DNA of 7,254 bases. Source: Bacteroidota bacterium (GTDB lineage: Bacteria; Bacteroidota; Bacteroidia; Cytophagales; Cyclobacteriaceae). Of this stretch, positions 1-5,918 are shown piece by piece. A model generated the notes under the pieces. That model worked only from the letters and a program-made list of their open reading frames with translations. It searched no databases and had not been told where the DNA came from. Within the stretch, counting starts at the first letter, position 1. The number at the start of each line of letters is the position of its first letter. Where the stretch lies: positions 1 through 7,254 of the forward strand of contig JAHEMS010000116.1 in the NCBI GenBank assembly GCA_024643595.1, given 5' to 3'. A program made the translations under genes and the position numbers.

Positions 1-1
1 G

Positions 2-46
2 GGTTACATCGCGTTAAAATCAGAAGAGCAAAAAAAACACAAATGA
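2..46 (+). CDS. Possible 3' tail of a gene entering from the left edge
   Basis: One forward frame is open from the window edge and ends at a TGA at 44-46, giving the 14-residue tail GYIALKSEEQKKHK. A hydrophobic strand followed by a charged, lysine-rich end is plausible for a protein C-terminus. The opening GYIALKSE is faintly like the strand near the end of DUF1080-type (3-keto-disaccharide hydrolase) domains, but this is too short to assign a family. A second forward frame is also open from the edge, to a TAA at 82-84, so the choice of frame is uncertain. Chance openness over so few codons cannot be excluded. Confidence 0.3.
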   Translation, partial: GYIALKSEEQKKHK

Positions 47-198
47 AAAGGAGGGTGTTGTTAATCAGAATTTTCATTCTTTAAAGTTAATTAATTACCT
101 GGCTTGTCGCTTCGATATTCATTCTCGGAAAAGAAAAACAGTAATAGATTTTTCCAGAACTAAATCAATCTTTTCGCGAAATCAATAAAGGCGTTCAC

Positions 199-227
199 TT
201 TGAATAAGTTTGAAATGGCTACATTTG
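199..227 (+). promoter_or_regulatory. Bacteroidota-type promoter for the hydrolase gene
   Basis: TTTG at 199-202 is followed, after 17 bases, by TACATTTG at 220-227. This fits the Bacteroidota -33 TTG / -7 TAnnTTTG promoter pattern with an allowed spacer. Transcription would start near 233-236, leaving a leader of about 30 bases before the ATG at 268. A second -7-like octamer, TAAGTTTG at 205-212, overlaps the spacer but has no TTG at the right distance upstream. The call rests on consensus matching only. Confidence 0.5.
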
Positions 228-267
228 AAAAGAGTACTTACAAGCTGATTCAGTGAATACACACATT

Positions 268-1578
268 ATGAATTTCATCAATGCCCGGATAAAGATTTCC
301 ACTATTGCCTTCCTATTAATCCTTGTTATAACTGAAGTAAATGGTCAGTCACCTTCGTCGCATTTTATTTTTGGAGATGCCCTGCCGGATGCTCCCGAGT
401 TATCGGCAAGAGGTAAGTATTCCGTGGGAGTGCGAACGCTGGACTTTGTAAATAAAAATCAGGTAGATGTATTGAAATCAAAGGACGGTATAGATCCGCT
501 TTATGATCGTCCGCTCAAAGTAGAAATCTGGTATCCTGCCGTGCTGAAGGAAGGACAAAAGGAAATCGTAACCTATGATCAGGTACTGGGACGTGCAAAT
601 GATCCCAAAAGACCCATCATTCCATTTACATTTAACGGAAGGGCTGCACGCGATGCGGCACCTTACGTAAAAGATGGTGCTTTTCCCTTATTGATCGTGT
701 CGCATGGTTACGTGGGATCACGCCTGCTGCTCACGTATCTCACTGAAAACTTAGCTTCCAAGGGATATGTCGTGGTGGCCATTGACCACACTGAGTCTAC
801 TTATTTAGACGCTGCCGCATTTCAATCAACCTTACTTAACCGTGCCAAGGATGATTTATTCATGTTAAATAAAATCGCTGAATTGGGTGCCTCCTCCGGC
901 AAAAGTTTTTTGGCGGGATTGGTCGATGTTAATCAAACCGCTCTCATTGGTTATTCAATGGGTGGTTATGGCGCATTGAACGCAGCGGGTGCCGGCTACA
1001 GCAAAGAGATGGTTGCCTTGTTTGCTAATCTTAGTGGAGGCAGTAAATCCATTGAAGTAAGAACAACTAATCATCCTGAATTTAACGCATCGCAGGATAC
1101 ACGGATAAAAGCGGTAGTTGCTTTTGCTCCATGGGGAATGGAACGCGGTGTTTGGGATGCCGAAGGACTGCAAGGGTTAACTGTGCCCACGTTCTTTGTT
1201 GCCGGAAGTCAGGATGATATATCCGGATATGAAAAGGGAATTAAAGCAATATATACCGGTGCTCTGAATGCGGATCGGTATCTGCTCACCTATCAGAACG
1301 CGAGACATAATATTGCCCCTAACCCACCACCGCCAGAATCATTACTTCCCGGGATAAATTTCAATGAGTACTATCATTTCGCGGATCCGGTGTGGAACGA
1401 AAGACGCATCAACAACATCAATCAACATTTTGTGACGGCCTTTTTAGGCATTCACCTGAAGAAGGAAGATTTTGGGAAGTACCTGGAGTTGAATGAAAAT
1501 TCCAATGAGAAAACATGGGTGGGGTTTTTACCCCGCACTTCAGCGGGGCTTGAGCTTTTGCATGCCTCCCCTAAATAA
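268..1578 (+). CDS. Secreted alpha/beta hydrolase, predicted dienelactone hydrolase / PAF-acetylhydrolase-like
   Basis: This is a predicted serine hydrolase that probably cleaves an ester or related acyl bond after export; the substrate cannot be told from the sequence. Counting from the ATG at 268 (436 residues), a basic N-terminus and a hydrophobic stretch (about residues 8-22) end near VNG-Q at 24-27, which fits a Sec signal peptide. The region VGVRTLDF to EIWYPA (about 53-90) is the usual N-terminal strand pair of COG4188-type proteins. FPLLIVSHGY (139-148) carries the oxyanion-hole HG. GYSMGG (228-233) is the nucleophile elbow with Ser230. GSQDD (313-317) supplies the acid, Asp316 or Asp317, and ARHN supplies His347. 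The triad is complete. An in-frame GTG at 253 would add five residues; I prefer the ATG because it starts directly at the signal peptide and neither site has a clear ribosome-binding site. The gene stands alone and converges on the ATP-grasp gene. The fold is sure, the substrate is not. Confidence 0.9.
   Translation: MNFINARIKISTIAFLLILVITEVNGQSPSSHFIFGDALPDAPELSARGKYSVGVRTLDFVNKNQVDVLKSKDGIDPLYDRPLKVEIWYPAVLKEGQKEIVTYDQVLGRANDPKRPIIPFTFNGRAARDAAPYVKDGAFPLLIVSHGYVGSRLLLTYLTENLASKGYVVVAIDHTESTYLDAAAFQSTLLNRAKDDLFMLNKIAELGASSGKSFLAGLVDVNQTALIGYSMGGYGALNAAGAGYSKEMVALFANLSGGSKSIEVRTTNHPEFNASQDTRIKAVVAFAPWGMERGVWDAEGLQGLTVPTFFVAGSQDDISGYEKGIKAIYTGALNADRYLLTYQNARHNIAPNPPPPESLLPGINFNEYYHFADPVWNERRINNINQHFVTAFLGIHLKKEDFGKYLELNENSNEKTWVGFLPRTSAGLELLHASPK
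1521..1548 (+). other. Two mutually exclusive GC hairpins at the 3' end of the hydrolase gene
   Basis: GGGG (1521-1524), a loop TTTTTA, and CCCC (1531-1534) can form one stem. The same CCCC can instead extend to CCCCGC (1531-1536) and pair perfectly with GCGGGG (1543-1548) across the loop ACTTCA. The second stem is the stronger. The element lies inside the coding region, about 30 bases before the stop codon. No T-run follows directly, so it is not a classical intrinsic terminator; it could slow mRNA decay from the 3' end or simply reflect codon choice. Confidence 0.35.
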
Positions 1579-1605
1579 TACATTTATAAACTGCTGTGGA
1601 GTGCG

Positions 1606-1720
1606 TTTGTAATACTGCGCTGTGGTATGTTTTGAAAACAAAACTCACATAAACGAATTAAATCTGTAACGACACAATAATTCTTGAGCGGCACTAAATC
1701 ACATTCCAAGGCATTTATAA
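1606..1720 (-). pseudogene. Decayed fragment of a second ATP-grasp gene (5' part)
   Basis: Aligned with the intact ATP-grasp gene, 1611-1659 matches 2711-2758 at 40 of 50 aligned positions, with seven mismatches and three single-base gaps. Weaker matching continues on both sides, for example ATTCTT at 1680-1685 versus 2766-2771 and GGCATTTATA near 1710 versus GGATCGTTATA near 2791. Read on the minus strand with the gaps taken as frameshifts, it gives VSFVFKT / IPQRSIT, against LSFAFRTIPRHYFT in the intact protein (residues 47-60), so the substitutions are mostly conservative. The frameshifts, a nearby stop codon and the loss of everything downstream show it is not functional. Its order (intact 3' end, then remnant 5' end) fits a tandem paralogue that was deleted up to the hydrolase gene. 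The exact ends are approximate. Confidence 0.7.
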
Positions 1721-1772
1721 AATAATATCACGCTATTTCACTGCTCTGTGGGCGCCTTCTGCAAGCCAGGAA

Positions 1773-2885
1773 CTATAGGTAGTTGATTTCTTTCAATACT
1801 TTCCGAAAAACCGGATGCTTAAGATATCCACCATATTGGTTTTCATTACCTGAAATGTCATAGTCAGAGTTTCCTTCAACCAGAATTGGACCAGTCTCCC
1901 CAAGGGCTACATCCCAACCGATCAGGCGCAAACCGGGAATAAGACGAGCGACATTAATCACCATTTCCTTTACTTCATCAATAAACGGAATAGTATATTC
2001 TTCAAAAATAGCTTTAGTCGTTGGATTCTCGGTCAACCTGTTAATACCGCCATATTTAAATTCCTGGTACCCATATTTATTAAGCTTTCCTGTTTCAAGA
2101 TCTACGGATACCCCACAACCACCTGACGTGATGTTGTCTACATGGAGATTCTTGGTGCTTAATCTCAAATGAGCTGACATAAATTCTACTTTCCCATCCA
2201 GATCCATAAAGGTATCAATCCGTAATGTATTCACTGATGATGGGTTGAGCGCATTCAATACCGGATGCTGTTTGATGACTCGCTGATATAAGTATCCGGT
2301 TTGTATGACTTCCAGATAAATGGTATCAAGTTGATCCATTGTTGAGTTAAGTTGAGATATAAATAATTTATATGTTTTGCGCCCACCATAACTCGCATAC
2401 GTTTTCTTTATGAACAGCGCCTCATCCACCGACCTTTCTTGCACTAACCTTAAGAGTAAATCTTTAAACTCCTTTGCATTATTTACCAAAATACATTGCT
2501 TACCCAGCACAAACATTTTTCCGTGGTTGTACATCACTATTTCAGGCAATGGAATATTAAACTGCCGGTAGAAGAAATCAAAAAATAATTTATTCTCAAG
2601 CACATCCCTTACCTCTTTATTATTGAAATGAGGTTTTAACGCATAGAGGAATTTATTAGGAAAATAGTCGCGAAAATTTTCTTTGTCTTTTTTAAATAAG
2701 TACCGTGTGAAATAGTGCCGTGGTATCGTTCTGAAAGCAAAACTCAAGTATATGAATTCTCCCATTATTCTTACCAGGGATTTTCTTTCTGGATCGTTAT
2801 ATAGTTGTGGCAATAAAGTAAAGGGTGTTACTTTCTGCGGGTTGCGCTTTGAGTTCATTTCTCTCTTACCAATAACCAATGGCAT
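1773..2885 (-). CDS. Sugar-transfer-associated ATP-grasp family protein
   Basis: The 370-residue protein matches the ATPgrasp_ST family (PF14397), which is predicted to take part in cell-surface polysaccharide or glycoconjugate synthesis by ATP-dependent carboxylate-amine ligation. The actual reaction of the family is not established. The N-terminal 110 residues are helical and basic, without a signal peptide. The ATP-grasp part follows: FIKKTYASYGGRK (158-170), a variant of the nucleotide-binding lysine/glycine loop; QRVIKQHP (201-208); NPSSVNTLRIDT (214-225); GGCGVSVDLETGKL (255-268); and GWDVALGETGPILVEGN (323-339), whose Asp, Glu and Asn are expected to bind Mg2+ and ATP. Motif order and length fit a complete enzyme. 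The start is uncertain: ATG at 2885 has no ribosome-binding site, while Met10 (ATG at 2858) follows the purine-rich AAGAGAGAA and may be the true start. No glycosyltransferase lies beside it. A decayed fragment of a sister copy lies just past its stop codon. Confidence 0.85.
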   Translation of the reverse strand: MPLVIGKREMNSKRNPQKVTPFTLLPQLYNDPERKSLVRIMGEFIYLSFAFRTIPRHYFTRYLFKKDKENFRDYFPNKFLYALKPHFNNKEVRDVLENKLFFDFFYRQFNIPLPEIVMYNHGKMFVLGKQCILVNNAKEFKDLLLRLVQERSVDEALFIKKTYASYGGRKTYKLFISQLNSTMDQLDTIYLEVIQTGYLYQRVIKQHPVLNALNPSSVNTLRIDTFMDLDGKVEFMSAHLRLSTKNLHVDNITSGGCGVSVDLETGKLNKYGYQEFKYGGINRLTENPTTKAIFEEYTIPFIDEVKEMVINVARLIPGLRLIGWDVALGETGPILVEGNSDYDISGNENQYGGYLKHPVFRKVLKEINYL

Positions 2886-2942
2886 ATAAATTGATCATTA
2901 ATACAACTTACTAAATTTTTTGTAATCATTCTATGCGATAAG

Positions 2943-3062
2943 TCAAGCATCATTAAAGTCACTATCATCGGGGTTGGTCTGACCTATACCGTTAACGAAT
3001 AATAATGGCCCTTCACCCAGGACTGAATTTAGATGATATAAATCACCTTTTTGAGGAGTGCA
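2943..3062 (-). pseudogene. Coding-like fragment without a start codon, possible gene remnant
   Basis: Between the ATP-grasp gene and the helical-protein gene, one minus-strand frame is open for 39 codons from a TAA (3063-3065) to a TGA (2943-2945). It contains no ATG, GTG or TTG in frame. The translation has the look of a globular protein end: GDLYHLNSVLGEGPLLFVNG near its middle, then a polar, Asp/Asn-rich tail. The piece VLGE-GPLLFV resembles ALGETGPILV in the ATP-grasp protein (residues 327-336), so it could be the 3' end of another ATP-grasp copy, but the match is short and the nucleotide similarity is modest. It may also be chance. Confidence 0.3.
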
Positions 3063-3085
3063 TTAAACCGGTTTTAATCCGTGAT
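3063..3085 (-). terminator. Imperfect stem-loop across the stop codon of the helical-protein gene
   Basis: On the minus strand GGTTTAATC, a loop ACG, and GATTAAAACC can pair over nine bases with one bulged A. The right arm includes the TAA stop at 3074-3076. There is no strong T-tract after it and the stem is AT-rich, so termination is only a possibility. An overlapping AAACCGGTTT palindrome (3065-3074) adds to the symmetry. Confidence 0.25.
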
Positions 3086-3592
3086 TAAACCAATATATTT
3101 TTGAGCCTCTTCAAGTGTCATTCGCTTTGAACACGTGAGCGAGTCAATGGATTGGTTGACGGTAACATAAATAAAGGATTCCTTAAACGTGGTTTGATTT
3201 TTTCCCATCGCGGCTTCCAGCAAATTATGAACAGCAAATATCAGGAGTTTAACCTCTTCCTTTACATACCAGTCCTCTTCCCATTCAAGTCCGCGGATGG
3301 CAGACCACCATTCCTCTTTCAGATTCTCAAATTTCCGCGCACCATACGCCGCTGGATCAAAGTTCGCGTATACATATTTTTCTACTTCATCCACCGTGCG
3401 TTGAAGCAGTTGTTGATGTACGTGATACTTATTTCCTACTGCGCTGCCATAATAGAAAATGTACTCGGCTTCTTTTTGATCTTCGGCTATTACATATTCT
3501 TCCCAAATGGGCATGGCCAACCGAATAAGTTTGATGGCAACCTGAAATTGATCGGGTTTTCGTAAACTATTGATGTATCGATCCAGTGACAT
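3074..3592 (-). CDS. Unrecognised helical protein of about 172 residues
   Basis: I do not recognise the family. From the ATG at 3592 the protein has 172 residues, no signal peptide and no membrane segment. It looks all-helical: an amphipathic start (RKPDQFQVAIKLIRLAMPIWEEY split over residues 11-33), a second helix rich in Glu and Tyr (about 40-75), then an aromatic, acidic core with KEEWW (92-96) and RGLEWEEDW (100-108), a hydrophobic helix (113-129), and a short C-terminal helix. The general shape recalls small helical immunity-type or DUF proteins, but there is no motif to prove it. The frame stays open upstream to a TTG at 3709 (211 residues); I chose the ATG because the extra 39 residues begin at a rare start codon with no ribosome-binding site. 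It lies 149 bp after the TPR gene's 3' end if the longer start is ignored by that amount less, and 188 bp before the ATP-grasp gene, so joint transcription is unclear. Confidence 0.6.
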   Translation of the reverse strand: MSLDRYINSLRKPDQFQVAIKLIRLAMPIWEEYVIAEDQKEAEYIFYYGSAVGNKYHVHQQLLQRTVDEVEKYVYANFDPAAYGARKFENLKEEWWSAIRGLEWEEDWYVKEEVKLLIFAVHNLLEAAMGKNQTTFKESFIYVTVNQSIDSLTCSKRMTLEEAQKYIGLITD

Positions 3593-3797
3593 AAGGATTG
3601 CGTTACGATTATTTAACCGGTGTCTGATCCGATACCAAGACTGTATTGTGAAGATACTTATTTTAAAGACATCGGTGAATAAGTGGTCTGGCCAATGTAA
3701 GCCAATCAAGAGAGAATTTGTAGTAAAAATGAGGGCCTAAAATTCTAAATTAAAACTATGAGTTTATGGCTAATCGAATAATGATTTTTTTGATGGG

Positions 3798-5648
3798 TTA
3801 ATTTATGGGAATGACTTCAGAAAAATCACCACGCAAAGTTCGGTATCTTTTGCGAGCTTCCGCTACATAAACGCTGCCAGGATATTTCGTTAAAAATTCA
3901 CGATAGATTTCCATCGCCTTGTCCTTATTATTCAAATAGTGTTCCTGTATGTCTCCCTCCATAAAGTAGGCATCATCCGCCAGGATATCATCACCAAATT
4001 CTGCTACAATTTTTTCACATAAGGCTATGGCTTTATCAAATTCCCCTTGCTTTAACCGCAATGATGCTTCAAGCCAATACACATCATCTTTGATTTGTTG
4101 ATCAGAAAATTTATCAGGAAAAACAGAAAGCCTGCTTAAGGCTTCTTCGATTTTATTTTGTGACATCAACAATTCTATGGAAGCGTATTCCCGGAGGGCG
4201 GTGCCGGTAGTATCAAATGCCGTATTCTCCTTGATGCGCATACTTAATTCCATGGCATCATTCGCTATTTCGCGGGTGGTGGCTTGCTTCAAGATGTCAA
4301 GATGTTCCTGGGCCAATTTAAAATCTCCTTTAAAGTAAGAGAGCTTGGCATTTTTTAATTTGGCTTCAAAACCTAATGGCGTTTCTCGTTGTGTTTTCTC
4401 AACTTGTGAATAGAGAAGGGTGGCCTCCCAGGGCTCCTCTTTCAATAAATAAATATCTCCCAGATCAATTTTAGCTTTTGATTTAATGGTGGGTGATACC
4501 TTGTTATTTGAAATTACACCTTGCAGATAGTAGGAGGCAGAATCCATCTCTTCCAGGTAATAGGCATGTAGTAAAGCCTGGTTGACGGCCGCCTCATAAG
4601 CGTTGGGGCTATCGGCATAATTTTTTCTGAAACGTCTGTACTCCCCTATTAAATATCTTACGGAGTCCCGGTTTACCGGATAGTGTCTTTTCACCTTTGC
4701 TTCCCGGGATTTGATGATTCCCATTCTGGCAGGTAATTCGTTTTCCGTACCTGCAAACTCCTTGATTACATAAGTAAAACTTCTATCCGCGTTATCGTAA
4801 TCTTGATTGTTAAAAGCAATTTGAGCAATCTCGAGCGTTTTGGATTGTTCTTTTCGGAATCTTTTATCATAGGCGCGTGCTTGTATGAAGGCACCATAGA
4901 AATTTTTCTGTTGTAGGTTAACCCATATCAAGAGGTCAACATAAACTTCAGCGTTTTGATTCTTCTGTATGCGATCCAATAGTAATCGTTCAAGACTTTC
5001 AAGTTCCTCCGGCTTTGTAATCAGGATCTGCATAATGTTCTTGATGTACGAAATATTAGAAGGCGTTTGAGTGACATAATTAAGATACTCGTCTACCATC
5101 TGATCACGCTTTCCTGACATCCGATACAGGTTTGCTAATTCAAGTGAATAAACATTTTGGTTGTCGTTGAGACTTCGTGCTTGTTTGAGAGCTACGACAG
5201 CGTAGTCCGTCATATTTTTTGATGCCAGGTAGTCTGCCACTATTTTAAGTTTGTATGTGTCTCCACCCTGTGCTTTGATGATGTTGTTAAGGTACTTATC
5301 GGCCTTAGGCAAATTTCCTGAACGAAAGTATAATACTCCCAGGTCGAGGCGATATGATAGTTTGTCCTCCTTTCGGAGAAGTTTTTCAAGATAATCTTCT
5401 GCCTCACTGAGTTTACCCATATCGATAAGTAGATTGAAGTAGGAGGTGTGAACAAAGGGAATGTTTTCATTTTTTTTTATCAATTGCTCATAAGCCAATA
5501 ATGCTTTTTCCTTTTCGCCTTTAGCCGCGTATTCGTTGGCAAGTTGTATATCCTGTTGGTCTTGTGCAAAAGTGTTCTGTACACAAACAGACTGTATTTG
5601 TATTAATAGTATTATATATAAATATTTAATGTAATTACTGTTATGCAT
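3798..5648 (-). CDS. Exported tetratricopeptide-repeat protein
   Basis: The 616-residue protein begins with a Sec-type signal peptide: Lys8, a hydrophobic core at about 9-18, and a likely cleavage after Thr-Phe-Ala28. Cys22 is not in a proper lipobox, so a soluble periplasmic or envelope location is more likely than lipidation. The rest is almost wholly helical repeats of TPR type. Clear units lie at about 34-60, 64-97, 98-127, 131-160, 166-195, 272-299, 390-417, 427-455, 523-551 and 556-590, each with the small-residue/aromatic pattern of TPR helices. The last two, ending in YPGSVYVAEARKRY, resemble the outer-membrane-lipoprotein type of TPR seen in BamD and YbgF. Such proteins are scaffolds that hold partners together; no catalytic residues are seen. 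The single ATG start has no ribosome-binding site. The gene runs in the same direction as the Ig-like gene 270 bp upstream but may have its own promoter. Confidence 0.85.
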   Translation of the reverse strand: MHNSNYIKYLYIILLIQIQSVCVQNTFAQDQQDIQLANEYAAKGEKEKALLAYEQLIKKNENIPFVHTSYFNLLIDMGKLSEAEDYLEKLLRKEDKLSYRLDLGVLYFRSGNLPKADKYLNNIIKAQGGDTYKLKIVADYLASKNMTDYAVVALKQARSLNDNQNVYSLELANLYRMSGKRDQMVDEYLNYVTQTPSNISYIKNIMQILITKPEELESLERLLLDRIQKNQNAEVYVDLLIWVNLQQKNFYGAFIQARAYDKRFRKEQSKTLEIAQIAFNNQDYDNADRSFTYVIKEFAGTENELPARMGIIKSREAKVKRHYPVNRDSVRYLIGEYRRFRKNYADSPNAYEAAVNQALLHAYYLEEMDSASYYLQGVISNNKVSPTIKSKAKIDLGDIYLLKEEPWEATLLYSQVEKTQRETPLGFEAKLKNAKLSYFKGDFKLAQEHLDILKQATTREIANDAMELSMRIKENTAFDTTGTALREYASIELLMSQNKIEEALSRLSVFPDKFSDQQIKDDVYWLEASLRLKQGEFDKAIALCEKIVAEFGDDILADDAYFMEGDIQEHYLNNKDKAMEIYREFLTKYPGSVYVAEARKRYRTLRGDFSEVIPIN

Positions 5649-5918
5649 GTGATTTTGTGTATAACTTAAATGGGATAAGGTGTTGTTAATTTATTGTTTA
5701 TAATTTGTATTCTATATAATTGATTTAAAACGCGCAGAGGTATTTTTTTATGCAGTTATTAACATTTTAAGTGATTGGTGAATACTTAGTTTGGAATCAC
5801 ACATGGTGTGAATTTTACATAAGATAAGTGGTTTTATTAACATTATTTTGAATGGGTTGCTGATATATCTGGTTATTTGGTTAGTTGATGGATTGATCAA
5901 CAATAGATAACAATGTAT
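5649..5918. other. AT-rich intergenic region between the Ig-like and TPR genes
   Basis: This 270-bp gap has no coding-like frame. It holds a 15-bp dyad (5797-5811), two copies of TTATTAACATT 78 bp apart (5756-5766 and 5834-5844), and a weak stem GTTGAT/ATCAAC (5884-5901) just past the Ig-like gene's stop codon. I found no TAnnTTTG promoter on the minus strand, although the length suggests the TPR promoter is here. Confidence 0.5.
5797..5811. promoter_or_regulatory. Perfect 6-bp dyad, possible operator
   Basis: TCACAC-ATG-GTGTGA is a perfect inverted repeat with a three-base centre, about 150 bp upstream of the TPR start. Its size and symmetry suit a dimeric regulator. The half-sites are those of CRP-like sites but in the opposite order (TCACA first), so it is not a normal CRP box. 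No T-run follows on either strand, so it is unlikely to be a terminator. It could be chance in a single region. Confidence 0.3.

Noticed and set aside
48..64. AAAAGGAGGG, a strong Shine-Dalgarno-like run before GTG/TTG codons
   Set aside because: The frames that follow stop within about ten codons, and strong Shine-Dalgarno use is not typical of this phylum.
91..252. Minus-strand coding-like runs upstream of the hydrolase
   Set aside because: The readable stretches are short, interrupted by stop codons and change frame, and they overlap the likely hydrolase promoter.
955..1173. Minus-strand open frame inside the hydrolase gene
   Set aside because: It overlaps the nucleophile-elbow region of a clearly coding gene, and its Cys/Phe/Ser-rich translation looks non-coding.
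1629..1644. Perfect inverted repeat GTTTTG-AAAA-CAAAAC between the convergent genes
   Set aside because: The stem is nearly all A-T pairs without a T-run, and the sequence is explained as part of the ATP-grasp relic.
3152..3565. Plus-strand open frame of 137 codons
   Set aside because: It lies wholly opposite the helical-protein gene and its translation has no family resemblance; it is best explained as a shadow of the minus-strand frame.
5240..5470. Second minus-strand frame inside the TPR gene
   Set aside because: It overlaps well-formed TPR units in the main frame and shows no domain of its own.
5656..5664. TTATACACA on the minus strand, a DnaA-box match
   Set aside because: It is a single copy with no cluster of boxes, no AT-unwinding element and no replication gene nearby, so chance is likely.
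5884..5901. Stem GTTGAT/ATCAAC after the Ig-like gene as a terminator
   Set aside because: The stem is only six pairs, AT-rich and not followed by a T-run on the minus strand.
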